DNA of 64,000 nucleotides from JBHJGU01 sp050331475 (GCA_050331475.1 JBHJGU010000047.1:1-64000); one strand, 5' to 3'. Shown: positions 35,983-45,407, counted from the first letter of the stretch. Translations and numbers: made by a program. The notes: generated from the sequence alone by a model not told the origin.

Positions 35983-38448
35983 ATGACCTCTCCCGCCTTG
36001 CCCATCGACGCCGCGCTGCCGCAACTGAGCGCCGCTTTGGCGGCCAACCGCAACGCGGTCTTGGTCGCCCCGCCGGGCGCGGGCAAAACCACCCGCGTTC
36101 CGCTGGCGCTGCTCAACGCGCCTTGGCTGGCCGGGCGCTCGATCTTGATGCTGGAGCCCCGCCGGCTCGCCGCCCGGGCCGCCGCGGCGCGCCTGGCGCA
36201 AACTCTGGGGGAAGCGGTCGGTGAGACGGCGGGGTATCGGGTGCGCATGCAGACCCAGGTCTCCCAAGCCACCCGCATTGAAGTGCTCACCGAGGGGGTG
36301 TTCACCCGGCGCATCCTCAACGATCCCGAGCTCGCCGATGTGGGCGCCGTGGTGTTCGACGAGATCCATGAGCGCAGCCTTGAGGGGGATTTCGGCCTAG
36401 CGCTCGCCTTGGAAAGCCAAGCGGCGTTGCGGCCGGACCTGCGGCTTCTGGCTATGTCCGCCACTTTGGACGACGCCCGTCTCGCCCAAGCGCTTGGGCA
36501 GGCTCCGGTGATCACGTCCGAAGGTCGGATGTTTCCCGTCGAGACCCGGTATCTGGGCTATGACGCGCGGGCGCGGCTGGAGGATCAAGTCACTAACGCG
36601 GTTCTCAAAGCGCTGGCCCAAGACACGGGCTCGCTGCTGGTCTTTCTCCCCGGCGCGGGCGAAATCCGTCGCGTGGCGGAGCGCTTGGACGATCGGATCA
36701 CCGACCCGGCTGTGGACATCGCCCCGTTCTATGGCGCGCTTGACACCCGCGCCCAAGACCGCGCGATCCAACCCAGCCCGCCGGGTCGGCGCAAAGTGGT
36801 GCTCGCCACCGACATCGCGCAAACCAGCCTAACGATTGAGGGCGTGCGCGGGGTGATCGACGCCGGCCTGGCGCGGCGCGCGCGCTATGATCCCGCCTCG
36901 GGCATGACCCGGCTGGTCACCGAAAAAGCCAGCCGCGCCAGCGCGGATCAGCGTCGAGGACGCGCCGGCCGCACCGAACCAGGCGTGTGCTGGCGGCTGT
37001 GGGACGAGCCCCAAACCCGCGCTTTGATCGCTTTCGATCCGCCGGAGATTCTGAGCGCGGACCTGACCGGCCTGGCGCTCGATCTGGCGGTCTGGGGCGC
37101 GCGTGCACCCGACGCGCTCGCCTGGATCGACCCGCCGCCCGACGCGAGCTGGCGCGCCGCCGTGACCGCCCTTGAACAATTGGGCGCGCTTCAAGCTGAC
37201 GGCGGGCTGAGTGACCGGGGACGTGAGCTCGCCCGCTTCCCGCTGCATCCCCGGCTCGCCGCTTTGATGCTCGAAGGCGCCGCGCGCGGCCAAGCGGGGC
37301 TCGCGGGGGAGATCGCCGCGCTGCTTTCAGAACCGAGCCTGGGCGGACGGTCGACGGATTTACGCGACCGGTTGGCGAGCTTTCGCCGCGACGCGAGCCC
37401 GCGGGGCAAAGCCGCCCGCGACTTAGCCCGACGTTGGGCGCGACTGGCCGGCGATGAGCCCAAGAGCGCTCGGGTGAAGGGCGCTGGAGCAGAACCTGGC
37501 GCGCTGCTCGCCGCCGCCTATCCGGACCGGATCGCCCAAGCCCAGGGCGCGGGCCGATTTAAACTCGCCTCGGGCCGCGGCGCGCGGGTCGAGCCGAGCG
37601 ACGCGCTCGCTGGGGAACCGTTCCTAGCCGTGGGCGAGGCTCAAGGCGGCGCCGGGGACGCGCGCATCACCTTGGCCGCGCCGTTGAGTCAAGCGGCGCT
37701 GGAGGCGGAGTTCGCCGACCGCATCACCACGACCACGACGCACGCGCTGGACATGGAGACGGGCGCGGTGACCGCCCGGCGGGTGAAGCGCCTCTTCGCG
37801 CTCGAGCTCAGCGCTCATCCGATCCCGCCCGAGCCTGAGGCGTGCGCGCAAGCGCTGCTCGATCATGTGCGCGCGGCGGGTCTCAGCGTTTTGCGATGGT
37901 CGGAGGCGGCCGTGCGCTGGCGCGCGCGGGTGGCGTTTCTGCACCAATTTGAGGGCGACCCCTGGCCCGACCTTCGCGACGCCGCGCTGTTGGCGCGACT
38001 CGAAGATTGGCTCGCCCCCGCGCTCGACGGCGCCACGCGGTTGGACGCGGTGTCGCGCAGCAAGCTCAGCGAGGGACTAAAAACCGTGTTGCCCTGGGAA
38101 CTCGCGCGCGACCTCGACGCTCAGGCGCCGGACCGGTTCGCGACGCCGGCGGGGACGGCCGCGGTGATCGACTACGCCGCCGAAGCGGGGCCGACGATCG
38201 CGGTGCGCGTGCAAGAGGTTTTCGGGCTAAACCGGCACCCCACGGTGGCGAAGGGCCGGGTTCCGCTGGTGATCTCTCTGCTCAGCCCGGCGCGGCGCCC
38301 CGTGCAGACCACCACGGATTTGCCGGGCTTCTGGGCGGGCTCCTACCGGGAGGTCGCTAAGGACATGCGCGGGCGCTATCCTAAACATCCGTGGCCCGAG
38401 GACCCCGCCGCCGCCTCGCCGACAACCCGGGCCAAGCCCCGCCGCTGA
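35983..38448 (+). CDS. hrpB: ATP-dependent helicase HrpB
   Basis: DEAH-box RNA-helicase-like protein of the HrpB family. The 821 residues show Walker A VAPPGAGKTTRVPLALL (near 28-45), GYRVRMQTQV, DEIHERSLEGDFGLALALE (DEIH box near 125), motif III AMSATLDDARLAQ, motif VI QRRGRAGRTEPGVCWRLW (near 325), a ratchet/HA2-type region, and the HrpB C-terminal domain ending with GFWAGSYREVAKDMRGRYPK followed by HPWPEDP. That ending is diagnostic for HrpB versus HrpA. Cellular role is poorly defined. Confidence 0.95.
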   Translation: MTSPALPIDAALPQLSAALAANRNAVLVAPPGAGKTTRVPLALLNAPWLAGRSILMLEPRRLAARAAAARLAQTLGEAVGETAGYRVRMQTQVSQATRIEVLTEGVFTRRILNDPELADVGAVVFDEIHERSLEGDFGLALALESQAALRPDLRLLAMSATLDDARLAQALGQAPVITSEGRMFPVETRYLGYDARARLEDQVTNAVLKALAQDTGSLLVFLPGAGEIRRVAERLDDRITDPAVDIAPFYGALDTRAQDRAIQPSPPGRRKVVLATDIAQTSLTIEGVRGVIDAGLARRARYDPASGMTRLVTEKASRASADQRRGRAGRTEPGVCWRLWDEPQTRALIAFDPPEILSADLTGLALDLAVWGARAPDALAWIDPPPDASWRAAVTALEQLGALQADGGLSDRGRELARFPLHPRLAALMLEGAARGQAGLAGEIAALLSEPSLGGRSTDLRDRLASFRRDASPRGKAARDLARRWARLAGDEPKSARVKGAGAEPGALLAAAYPDRIAQAQGAGRFKLASGRGARVEPSDALAGEPFLAVGEAQGGAGDARITLAAPLSQAALEAEFADRITTTTTHALDMETGAVTARRVKRLFALELSAHPIPPEPEACAQALLDHVRAAGLSVLRWSEAAVRWRARVAFLHQFEGDPWPDLRDAALLARLEDWLAPALDGATRLDAVSRSKLSEGLKTVLPWELARDLDAQAPDRFATPAGTAAVIDYAAEAGPTIAVRVQEVFGLNRHPTVAKGRVPLVISLLSPARRPVQTTTDLPGFWAGSYREVAKDMRGRYPKHPWPEDPAAASPTTRAKPRR

Positions 38449-38462
38449 GCTCGGCTCGGGTG

Positions 38463-38491
38463 CTGACGCCTGCATCTTTTATAGCTATAAT
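38463..38491 (+). promoter_or_regulatory. sigma70-type promoter for the VOC gene
   Basis: CTGACG, 17 bp, then a perfect TATAAT (38486-38491), about 40 bp before the ATG at 38531. The match to the housekeeping consensus is unusually good for this GC-rich DNA and fits the only gene downstream. Confidence 0.6.
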
Positions 38492-38530
38492 TCGTTCTTG
38501 GATGCGCGCGATTTGAATAGGCAATGATCT

Positions 38531-38920
38531 ATGAAAATGTACATCAAAAGCGTTATGGTGGACGATCAAGACAAAGCGCTTAATTTTTATACTAAGACCC
38601 TGGGTTTCCTGCCCAAGCATGACATACCGCTGGGCGAGCATCGATGGATCACTGTCGTTTCACCGGAGGAGTCCGATGGCGTGGAATTGGGCCTCGAGCC
38701 CAACGCGCACCCCGCCGCGCGCACGTTTCAGGCCGCGATGACGGCCGACGGCATTCCTTGGACCGCGTTCGAAGTCGACAACATCACGGCCGAGGTGACA
38801 CGGCTTGAAGACGCGGGCGTGGTCTTCACCCAAGCCCCCATGCAAGCCGGCCCGGTCAAGATCGCCATCTTTGACGACACCTGCGGCAACCTTATTCAAT
38901 TGATTGAGTTTTCAGGCTGA
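38531..38920 (+). CDS. VOC-family (glyoxalase-like) protein
   Basis: A 129-residue single-domain vicinal-oxygen-chelate protein: MKMYIKSVMVDDQDKALNFY, TKTLGFLPKHDIPLGEHRWI, then DGVELGLEPNAHPAARTFQ and the ending AIFDDTCGNLIQLIEFSG. This matches small stand-alone VOC proteins of unknown substrate. Single gene with its own promoter-like sequence. Confidence 0.87.
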   Translation: MKMYIKSVMVDDQDKALNFYTKTLGFLPKHDIPLGEHRWITVVSPEESDGVELGLEPNAHPAARTFQAAMTADGIPWTAFEVDNITAEVTRLEDAGVVFTQAPMQAGPVKIAIFDDTCGNLIQLIEFSG

Positions 38921-38963
38921 CGCGCTAACACGTAGAGCGCACTATCGCAGACCAACCGAACCC

Positions 38964-39791
38964 CTAATCGCCCGCCAGTGCCTCTGGGTCGGGCATGCCA
39001 ACAATGTGGAAGCCCGCGTCGATGTGCAGGACCTCGCCAGTGCACGACGCACCCAAGTCCGAGAGCAGGTAAAGCGCCCCGCCCGCGACGCCGGCGGGGT
39101 CGGTGTCCGCCTTCAGAGGCGAAGCGAGCCGGTTAAAGCCGAACATGTGCCGGCCCCCGGAAATGCCCGCCGCGGCTAAGGTCCGCACCGGCCCCGCGGA
39201 GATGGCGTTCACCCGCACCCCGTGGGGACCTAAATCCCGCGCGGCGTAGCGCACGCAGGCCTCTAAGGCGGCCTTCGCCACGCCCATGACGTTGTAATTT
39301 GGCACCGTACGCTCCGCGCCAAGATAGCTCAGCGTCAGCGCCGAACCGCCCTCGCGCAGCAAGGGTTGGGCGCGCTTGAGGCAATCCACGAAGCTCCAGG
39401 CGGAGATGTTCATGGTATCGAGGAACGCTTGTCGGGTGGTGTTCTCGACAAACGAGCCCTTCAGGGCGTCTTTGTCGGAAAAGGCGATGGCGTGGACCAG
39501 GAAATCGAACTGGCCCCAATGATCCTTAATCGCGGCGAAGGCCCCATCCATAGAGGCGTCGTCGGCCACGTCACACGGGACAAGCAAAGAGGCGTTCCCC
39601 TCCTCAGCCAAAGGCTTGACCCGCCGCTCCAGCGCCTCGCCCAAATACGTAAACGCAAGCTCCGCGCCTTGGGCGTGAAGCTGTTTAGCGATCTTCCAGG
39701 CGATCGAGTTGTGGTTCGCCACCCCCATGACGAGGCCGCGCTTGCCCGCCATTAACGCGCCTTGGGGTGGGGTCCAGTCGTCTTTCGCCAT
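38964..39791 (-). CDS. fabI: enoyl-[acyl-carrier-protein] reductase (NADH), FabI type
   Basis: Last step of each fatty-acid elongation cycle. 275 residues, divergent SDR type: nucleotide-binding GKRGLVMGVANHNSIAWKIA (near 17-36), DVADDASMDGAFAAIKDHWG, HAIAFSDKDALKGSFVENTT, and the catalytic Tyr-x6-Lys in YNVMGVAKAALEACVRYAAR (near 160). C-terminal LGASCTGEVLHIDAGFHIVG is FabI-typical. FabI is also the target of triclosan-type inhibitors. Start ATG 39791. Confidence 0.95.
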   Translation of the reverse strand: MAKDDWTPPQGALMAGKRGLVMGVANHNSIAWKIAKQLHAQGAELAFTYLGEALERRVKPLAEEGNASLLVPCDVADDASMDGAFAAIKDHWGQFDFLVHAIAFSDKDALKGSFVENTTRQAFLDTMNISAWSFVDCLKRAQPLLREGGSALTLSYLGAERTVPNYNVMGVAKAALEACVRYAARDLGPHGVRVNAISAGPVRTLAAAGISGGRHMFGFNRLASPLKADTDPAGVAGGALYLLSDLGASCTGEVLHIDAGFHIVGMPDPEALAGD

Positions 39792-39872
39792 CGTATCCTC
39801 CGCAGTCGCTAGGGCGTCGCGCTTGGCTAGGCCCCTCGGCGAACCGGGTCAAGCCAACGACGCTGCGGGGGG

Positions 39873-41813
39873 TTACGGAGACGCGCTAGGGCGCGACGCC
39901 GGGCCGTCGCCGCGCAGATAAGCGTCGAGGAAGCGCGCATAGGCGTCCGAGGCGGTGATGCGGTTTTCCCGCTTGCGGAAGCCGTGGCCCTCGTCGGGGA
40001 ACAAGATGTACTCCACCGGCACGCCATTGGCGCGCACCGCAGCGACCATGTCGTCGCTCTCCGCTTGAAGCTCTCGGGGGTCGTTTGCGCCCTGGACGAC
40101 CAGAAGCGGTTTGACGATGTTTTCGGCGTGGAACAGGGGCGAAATCGCGGCGTGGCGTTCCCCGTCGACGGCGGGATCGCCCATCTCGTCGTAAAGCGAT
40201 TTGCGGAACGACTCCCACCAAGGCGGGATCGAGCTCAAAGTCCGCTCCCAATTGGTCACCCCAAAAATATCGATCCCGACGTCGAAGGCTTGGGGATGAA
40301 ACGCCAAAGCGGCGACAACCATATAACCGCCATAGGAGCCGCCAATGACGCCGATTTTTTCGCCGTCCACCCAGTCGAGGCCTTCCAGATACGGCCGCGC
40401 GGCGACGATGTCTTTCAGGTCCGACCCGCCATGATCGCGATCGTCCATATGGAAGAACGTTTTGCCGTAGCCGGACGAGCCGCGGTTATTGGCCATCAAC
40501 ACCCCATAGCCCTGATTGACCAAGTGCTGGACCGCCGCGCTATAGCCCTTCCGGCTCTGCCCACCGGGGCCGCCATGCACCCAGACCAGGGCGGGAACCG
40601 GAGCCTCGGCGCTCGCGCCATGGGGCTTGTAAAGGACGCCGGGGACCTCCAGCCCGTCAAAACTGGCGTAACGAACGACCTCGCCCTCCACCAGGTCGGA
40701 GGCGGCAACCGCGCCCGACAGCGCGTCGGTAAGCTGTTTCGGTGCGGCGACGCCGTAAGCGCTCAACCCCGCGACAAAAATATTCGAGGGTTGGGTGTCG
40801 CCATTCACGACAAACGCGATCTGCTTGGCCTCCGCGTCGAACCGCACCGCGCGCAGATCGCCGGCGGGCAGACCGCCAACGCCCACATCCACCCCATGAT
40901 CAAAATCGGTGAGAGTCAGAACGGTCTGAGCGTCCGCATTCACCGTGGTCACCTGATACCGACCGTCGCGGGAGAAGCTGACCCCGCTGACGTCCCATTC
41001 CGCGACGACCAGCGGCGCGCGATCCCCGGTCTCCAGGTCATAGGTCCAGGCTTGGTTGAACTCGCCATGCTCGTCGGTGGCGTAGACCAAGGTCGCGCCG
41101 TCAGGGGTGAACGCATAGACGCCGTAGGCGATGTCGCCGTCGTGCGGCGTGATCAGCTCGGGTTTGGGTTCGTCCGCGGCCAAGTCGACCAGAAAAATGT
41201 TAGAGTTCGCGCTGGTGTCGTTCCGGGTCAGGGCGAGATAGCGCCCTTTTGGTCCGATCGCGTTGACCTCGAGCGCGGCTTTGTTTTCGAAAATCTGGGT
41301 TCGCGTAAAGTCGTCAACGGTGTAGCTGTAGACATCGAAAGCTTTGTTGTCGCGTTCGTTCGTGGCGAGATAGAGGCTCTCGCCGTCCTCGCTCCACCCT
41401 AAAAAGCTGGCTTTAACCGCCTCGCCCGGGGTGAGGTCTATGGGTTGGCCGTCCGGCGTCTTAACGTAGACGTGGTTGAGCTCATCACCGCCCTCGTCCG
41501 AGGTGTAGAGCACCCGGTCGTCGTCTGGGAAATAACTCACCGCGAAAACCGCGTCGGCGTCACTCTGCGTTAGGGCGGTCCGCTCCCCGGTCCGCACGTC
41601 GATGGCGTAGGCGTTGAAAACGCCAGTCTCATCGGAGCTGATCAAGAGGTTTCGACCGTCCGGCGAAAACGCGTAGCCAGCCTGTGAGGCGGGACTAAAA
41701 CTCACCGGTTGGAAGAAGGTGGCCGCGTCATACCTCTGCGGCGCCGTGTCCGCAGCGTTCGCTGTCGCCGCGCAAGCGGCCACAGCGACGATCGCCCAGA
41801 ACCTGATAGCCAT
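39873..41813 (-). CDS. S9-family prolyl oligopeptidase-like peptidase, exported
   Basis: A 646-residue protein with a signal peptide (MAIRFWAIVAVAACAATANA, cleavage after Ala-Ala likely), an N-terminal beta-propeller with repeated TolB-like units (for example NLLISSDETGVFNAYAIDVR), and a C-terminal alpha/beta-hydrolase with HGGPGGQSRKGYSAAV, the nucleophile Ser in VIGGSYGGYMVVAALAFHPQ, an Asp in VVQGANDPRELQAESDDMV and His in LFPDEGHGFRKRENR. Likely a periplasmic dipeptidyl- or acylaminoacyl-peptidase; exact specificity unknown. Confidence 0.92.
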   Translation of the reverse strand: MAIRFWAIVAVAACAATANAADTAPQRYDAATFFQPVSFSPASQAGYAFSPDGRNLLISSDETGVFNAYAIDVRTGERTALTQSDADAVFAVSYFPDDDRVLYTSDEGGDELNHVYVKTPDGQPIDLTPGEAVKASFLGWSEDGESLYLATNERDNKAFDVYSYTVDDFTRTQIFENKAALEVNAIGPKGRYLALTRNDTSANSNIFLVDLAADEPKPELITPHDGDIAYGVYAFTPDGATLVYATDEHGEFNQAWTYDLETGDRAPLVVAEWDVSGVSFSRDGRYQVTTVNADAQTVLTLTDFDHGVDVGVGGLPAGDLRAVRFDAEAKQIAFVVNGDTQPSNIFVAGLSAYGVAAPKQLTDALSGAVAASDLVEGEVVRYASFDGLEVPGVLYKPHGASAEAPVPALVWVHGGPGGQSRKGYSAAVQHLVNQGYGVLMANNRGSSGYGKTFFHMDDRDHGGSDLKDIVAARPYLEGLDWVDGEKIGVIGGSYGGYMVVAALAFHPQAFDVGIDIFGVTNWERTLSSIPPWWESFRKSLYDEMGDPAVDGERHAAISPLFHAENIVKPLLVVQGANDPRELQAESDDMVAAVRANGVPVEYILFPDEGHGFRKRENRITASDAYARFLDAYLRGDGPASRPSASP

Positions 41814-41896
41814 GAAACCCTCCCGCCATTTTTATCGCGGCGGCAAGGTAGGCGGTTTCACCGGCGATGTCAGGCGGTTTTCGTGCGCACCCAGGC

Positions 41897-42430
41897 TTAG
41901 ACGCTTGCGGCGCGCTCCGCCACTATCACGCGACTGGCCGCGTTGACCACCGCCGCGATACGCAAGCCGGTTTGGATTTTGTCTTTGCCCAACCCGGCTT
42001 TGATAAGGACGGCTTCGTGGCTGTCTAAACACATGCCGCAGCCATTGATCGCCGAAACAGCCAGCGACCACAGCTCGAAATCGACTTTATCCACGCCGGG
42101 ATTGCCGATCACATTCATGCGCAGCTTGGCGGGCAGTTGGGCGTAGTCGGGATTTTGGATCAAATGGGTCGCCCGGTAATAGACATTGTTCATGCCCATG
42201 ATGGCGGCCGCGGCCTTTGCGGCGGTTTTGGCCGCATCCTCAAGCCTGTCCGCCGTCTCGGCGTTCAAGGCGGCGATCACGTCAGGCTGGCCGATCGCAT
42301 AAGCGCAGGCGAGAAAACACCCCCATTTTTGCTGATCGCTCAGCCCGGTCTCGCGGGCGAGCGTGGACAGGTTGAGTTTGATGTCTTTCGCATAGTCCGG
42401 CAGGGCCTCGCGAAGGGTTTCCAGCGACAT
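41897..42430 (-). CDS. ahpD: alkylhydroperoxidase AhpD
   Basis: Disulfide reductase/peroxidase partner of AhpC. The 177 residues carry the AhpD CxxC motif with its His: INGCGMCLDSHEAVLIKAGL (near 130-145), preceded by WGCFLACAYAIGQPDVIAAL and AAAAIMGMNNVYYRATHLI. ATG at 42430 (MSLETLREALPDYAKDIKLN) matches the family. It lies 92 bp after ahpC in the same direction, so the two are probably one oxidative-stress operon controlled by the divergent oxyR. Confidence 0.94.
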   Translation of the reverse strand: MSLETLREALPDYAKDIKLNLSTLARETGLSDQQKWGCFLACAYAIGQPDVIAALNAETADRLEDAAKTAAKAAAAIMGMNNVYYRATHLIQNPDYAQLPAKLRMNVIGNPGVDKVDFELWSLAVSAINGCGMCLDSHEAVLIKAGLGKDKIQTGLRIAAVVNAASRVIVAERAASV

Positions 42431-42522
42431 GGGGCGGCTCTCGTAGATATGGATGGGCTTATGTGCAGACGAGACGGCGAAAACGGGCGGCCGCTTAAGA
42501 CCGCCCGCCTTGGACAACGGCG

Positions 42523-43068
42523 CTAGAGCGTGTCCCCGCCGAGCGGCCGGTTACACGGGCACAGCTCATCGGTCTGCAACGCATCGAGCACGCGCAGCGT
42601 GTCTTCCGGATTGCGGCCCACATTTAAGTTCGTGACATAAACATGCTGGATGACGTTGTGCGGGTCGACGATGAAGGTCGCGCGCAACGCCACGCCTTCC
42701 GCCGAGCGCACGCCCAAGCCGTCCACGAGCGAACCGGTGGTGTCGGCGAACGACCATTGGCTCAGCTTATCGAGATCCGCATGATCGCGCCGCCAAGCGA
42801 GTTTGCAAAACTCATTGTCCGTGGAACCGCCCAGAACGATCGCGTCACGGTCAAGGAATTCTTGGTTCAACTGCGCGAAGGCGACGATTTCCGTCGGGCA
42901 GACGAAGGTGAAGTCCTTTGGGTAGAAAAAGATCACCTTCCATTTGCCCTCGAACGAGCGCTCGTTGAGCGTCTCGAATGCGGACTCGTTGTTTTCTTCG
43001 GGAAGGTTAAAGCCGGGCTTTACGCCAACGACTTCAAAATCGGGGAGGGTATCGCCGACACCTAACAT
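42523..43068 (-). CDS. ahpC: peroxiredoxin, AhpC type
   Basis: Thiol peroxidase that reduces H2O2 and organic hydroperoxides. The 181 residues have the peroxidatic Cys in FFYPKDFTFVCPTEIVAFAQ (near 55) and a resolving-type Cys in the C-terminal DELCPCNRPLGGDT, which contains a CPC pair. ATG at 43068 begins MLGVGDTLPDFEVVGVKPGF. Divergent from oxyR with a 168-bp shared control region. Confidence 0.94.
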   Translation of the reverse strand: MLGVGDTLPDFEVVGVKPGFNLPEENNESAFETLNERSFEGKWKVIFFYPKDFTFVCPTEIVAFAQLNQEFLDRDAIVLGGSTDNEFCKLAWRRDHADLDKLSQWSFADTTGSLVDGLGVRSAEGVALRATFIVDPHNVIQHVYVTNLNVGRNPEDTLRVLDALQTDELCPCNRPLGGDTL

Positions 43069-43167
43069 GAGCGGTCTCCTTAAGGTCTCAAAAGCCCCCG
43101 TGGGCGGGAAGCGCCATCCATGCCTGTTTCCCCCCGAGGAAGCCAATTGAGAATCGCGCCGCAATGT

Positions 43168-43182
43168 ATCGAAAAATTCGAT
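43168..43182. promoter_or_regulatory. inverted repeat in the ahpC-oxyR control region
   Basis: ATCGAA-AAA-TTCGAT, perfect 6-bp arms. It lies 100 bp before ahpC and 55 bp before oxyR, in the right place for a LysR-type or peroxide-responsive operator. Assignment to OxyR is inference. Confidence 0.5.
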
Positions 43183-43186
43183 GGGA

Positions 43187-43209
43187 ATAGGTCATGTCAT
43201 AGATGCTAT
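43187..43209. promoter_or_regulatory. candidate OxyR operator elements (ATAG / CTAT)
   Basis: ATAG at 43187 and ATAG-ATG-CTAT at 43199-43209. OxyR sites are built of ATAG and CTAT quarter-elements; the spacing here is not the textbook N7, so this is a tentative call. It lies 28 bp before the oxyR ATG, fitting autoregulation. Confidence 0.4.
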
Positions 43210-43236
43210 CTTGTTTTGACACGATGGAGCCGTCCC

Positions 43237-44118
43237 ATGCCGACTTTGCGTCAATTGCAGTTTCTGGTCGCCTTGGCTGATCGCGGCGCCTTCGGCCGCG
43301 CCGCCGAAGCGGTTCACGTCACCCAACCGACCTTGTCCGCGGGGATTAAGGAGCTGGAGTTGGATCTGGGCGCCCAACTGGTGGAACGCGAAAGCCGCGG
43401 CGCCAGACTGACCTCGGCGGGCCGCGAAGCGGCCGCCCGGTCACGCGATATGCTGGAGCGGGTCGACGCGTTAGCCAACGCCGCCCAGTCCGCGGGTGAG
43501 CCTTTGACCGGGGTGTTTCGGCTCGGCGTCATCCCCACCATCGCGCCCTATTTATTGCCCACGGCTGCGCCGGCGCTACAGAGCGCGTTTCCCAAGCTCA
43601 AGCTTTATCTACGCGAGGATCTCACCTATCGCTTGCTCGACGCGTTGCGGGCGCGTGAACTCGATGCGGCTGTGATCGCTTTGCCCTACGCCGCGGCCGG
43701 GGTGGAGACCGTGTCGGTGCGAGAAGACGAGTTTTTATTGGTTGCCCCTCCTGGTCATGCGCTTTTGAGCGCGGACACGCTCAATGTGGACGCATTGCCC
43801 CGCGAAAGCTTGCTCTTACTGGAGGACGGCCATTGCTTACGCGATCACGCCTTAGCGGCGTGCGGCGGCGGCGCGGGCCAGCGCTCGGAGTTCGCCGCTA
43901 CCAGCCTCGCGACGCTGGTGCAATTGGTCGCCGCCGGCTATGGGGTGACGCTCGCGCCGAAACTGGCCGTGGACGCCGGCCTAACCGCCAGCGGCGCGGT
44001 TGCGGTTCGCGCCTTCGACCCGCCGGTGGCGGGTCGGGAGATCGGGGTCGCTTGGCGGCGCGGCTCCGCACAAAGCGAAGCGGCGCGGGCGATCGCCGCG
44101 GTGTTGTCGGAGCTCTGA
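43237..44118 (+). CDS. oxyR: LysR-family hydrogen-peroxide regulator OxyR
   Basis: Peroxide sensor and activator. The 293 residues have the N-terminal LysR HTH (MPTLRQLQFLVALADRGAFG, AAEAVHVTQPTLSAGIKELE) and a regulatory domain with the redox pair spaced exactly as in E. coli OxyR: LLEDGHCLRDHALAACGGGA, Cys-x8-Cys. That pair, plus divergence from ahpC-ahpD, supports OxyR rather than a generic LysR protein. ATG at 43237. Confidence 0.93.
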   Translation: MPTLRQLQFLVALADRGAFGRAAEAVHVTQPTLSAGIKELELDLGAQLVERESRGARLTSAGREAAARSRDMLERVDALANAAQSAGEPLTGVFRLGVIPTIAPYLLPTAAPALQSAFPKLKLYLREDLTYRLLDALRARELDAAVIALPYAAAGVETVSVREDEFLLVAPPGHALLSADTLNVDALPRESLLLLEDGHCLRDHALAACGGGAGQRSEFAATSLATLVQLVAAGYGVTLAPKLAVDAGLTASGAVAVRAFDPPVAGREIGVAWRRGSAQSEAARAIAAVLSEL

Positions 44119-44121
44119 TCG

Positions 44122-44943
44122 GTGCGCTTTCTCAAAATGAACGGGTTGGGCAACGCGTTTGCGCTCTTCGACCGGCGCGGCGCTGGCGCGCCGCTTATCC
44201 TCAGCGAAACCCAAGTCCGCGCCGTGGCCGATCAGGCGGGCGCTGACCAAGTCATCGCGTTGGAGGACACCGAGCGGGGTGACGTCTTCATGCGGATTTG
44301 GAACGCCAACGGCGAGGAGGTCTCCGCTTGCGGCAACGCCACCCGCTGTGCGGCTTGGTTGGTCATGGAGGCGCGAGGGACCGACCACGCCGACATTGTC
44401 ACCGCTGCGGGTGAACTGGCCTCAACGCGGGCTGGCGAACGCATGGTCACTGTAGACATGGGCCCGCCTAAACTCGACTGGGCGGAGATCCCGCTGGCCG
44501 AACCCATGGCGACGGGCGCGGTCGACATCAAGGTCGGGCCGATCGACGCGCCGATCCTGCACAGCCCCGGCGCTGTGAATATGGGCAATCCCCATTGCGT
44601 GTTCTTCGTGAAAAGCTTTGAGGGCTTTGAGGTTGAGAAAGTCGGCCCGATGATCGAACACCACCCGCTGTTCCCCGAGCGCGCCAATGTCGGCTTCGCT
44701 CGGGTGGACGCGCGCGACCGCATGCGGTTGCGGGTGTGGGAGCGCGGCGCTGGCCTGACGCTCGCCTGCGGAACCGGCGCATGCGCAGCCCTGGTCGCCG
44801 CCCACCGCCGCCGGCTCACAGATCGCAGCGCGACTTTGAGCCTTGACGGCGGGGACATTCAGATCGCCTGGCGCGAAACCGACGATCATGTGCTGATGAC
44901 CGGCCCAATCGCCTTTGACGGCGAAGGCGCGTTTGCGCTTTAG
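44122..44943 (+). CDS. dapF: diaminopimelate epimerase
   Basis: Converts LL- to meso-diaminopimelate for lysine and peptidoglycan. The 273 residues contain both catalytic cysteines: ANGEEVSACGNATRCAAWLV (near 73) and AGLTLACGTGACAALVAAHR (near 218), plus MNGLGNAFALFDRRG at the start and NMGNPHCVFFVKSFEGFEVE. GTG start at 44122, 3 bp after the oxyR stop. dapF beside mtaB-ftsY is a common alphaproteobacterial arrangement. Confidence 0.96.
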   Translation: MRFLKMNGLGNAFALFDRRGAGAPLILSETQVRAVADQAGADQVIALEDTERGDVFMRIWNANGEEVSACGNATRCAAWLVMEARGTDHADIVTAAGELASTRAGERMVTVDMGPPKLDWAEIPLAEPMATGAVDIKVGPIDAPILHSPGAVNMGNPHCVFFVKSFEGFEVEKVGPMIEHHPLFPERANVGFARVDARDRMRLRVWERGAGLTLACGTGACAALVAAHRRRLTDRSATLSLDGGDIQIAWRETDDHVLMTGPIAFDGEGAFAL

Positions 44944-45407
44944 GCCGCTCGGCGGGCGGTTTGCGCTTCGGCGCGCGTCTTCAACCGCTCCATGGCGGCG
45001 GGCATGGACATGCGGAAATACGGCGTCAGGATTGCGGCGAAGACGTTCTTCGAGGGTCCGATGAATTTTACGGTCTGAACGAAGACGGTGTCGTCCTCAG
45101 CGCCATCTTCGAAAAACCGTTCCAGCAGGATCGCGCCGCACGGCACCTGGAAGGTGATCGCATAGCCGATTTCATCGTCGACCTTTCGAACGATAAAATC
45201 TCCACCAATGCCGCTCGTGGGCTTGAAACTGCCTTTCGCACCTTTTTCGAACGGGCCGGGGAATTTCACCGACCGCAATTCATGCTCCCAACGGGGCCAG
45301 CTTTGCGGGTCCGTCCACAAAGCCCAAATGGCCGCGCGCGGTGCGGTGGTGGTTTCGCGATGAGTGATGACGCCGTCGATTAACGCGGCGCGGACTGGAG
45401 GGGTCAT
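44940..45407 (-). CDS. SRPBCC (START/polyketide-cyclase fold) protein
   Basis: A 155-residue small-ligand-binding-fold protein: TTTAPRAAIWALWTDPQSWP, RWEHELRSVKFPGPFEKGAK, GSFKPTSGIGGDFIVRKVDD and the C-terminal FRMSMPAAMERLKTRAEAQ helix, a pattern seen in the SRPBCC superfamily. No ligand can be inferred. ATG at 45407; the frame runs farther upstream but without family-like sequence and into the start of mtaB. Convergent with dapF (4 bp overlap); sits between dapF and mtaB. Confidence 0.82.
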   Translation of the reverse strand: MTPPVRAALIDGVITHRETTTAPRAAIWALWTDPQSWPRWEHELRSVKFPGPFEKGAKGSFKPTSGIGGDFIVRKVDDEIGYAITFQVPCGAILLERFFEDGAEDDTVFVQTVKFIGPSKNVFAAILTPYFRMSMPAAMERLKTRAEAQTARRAA

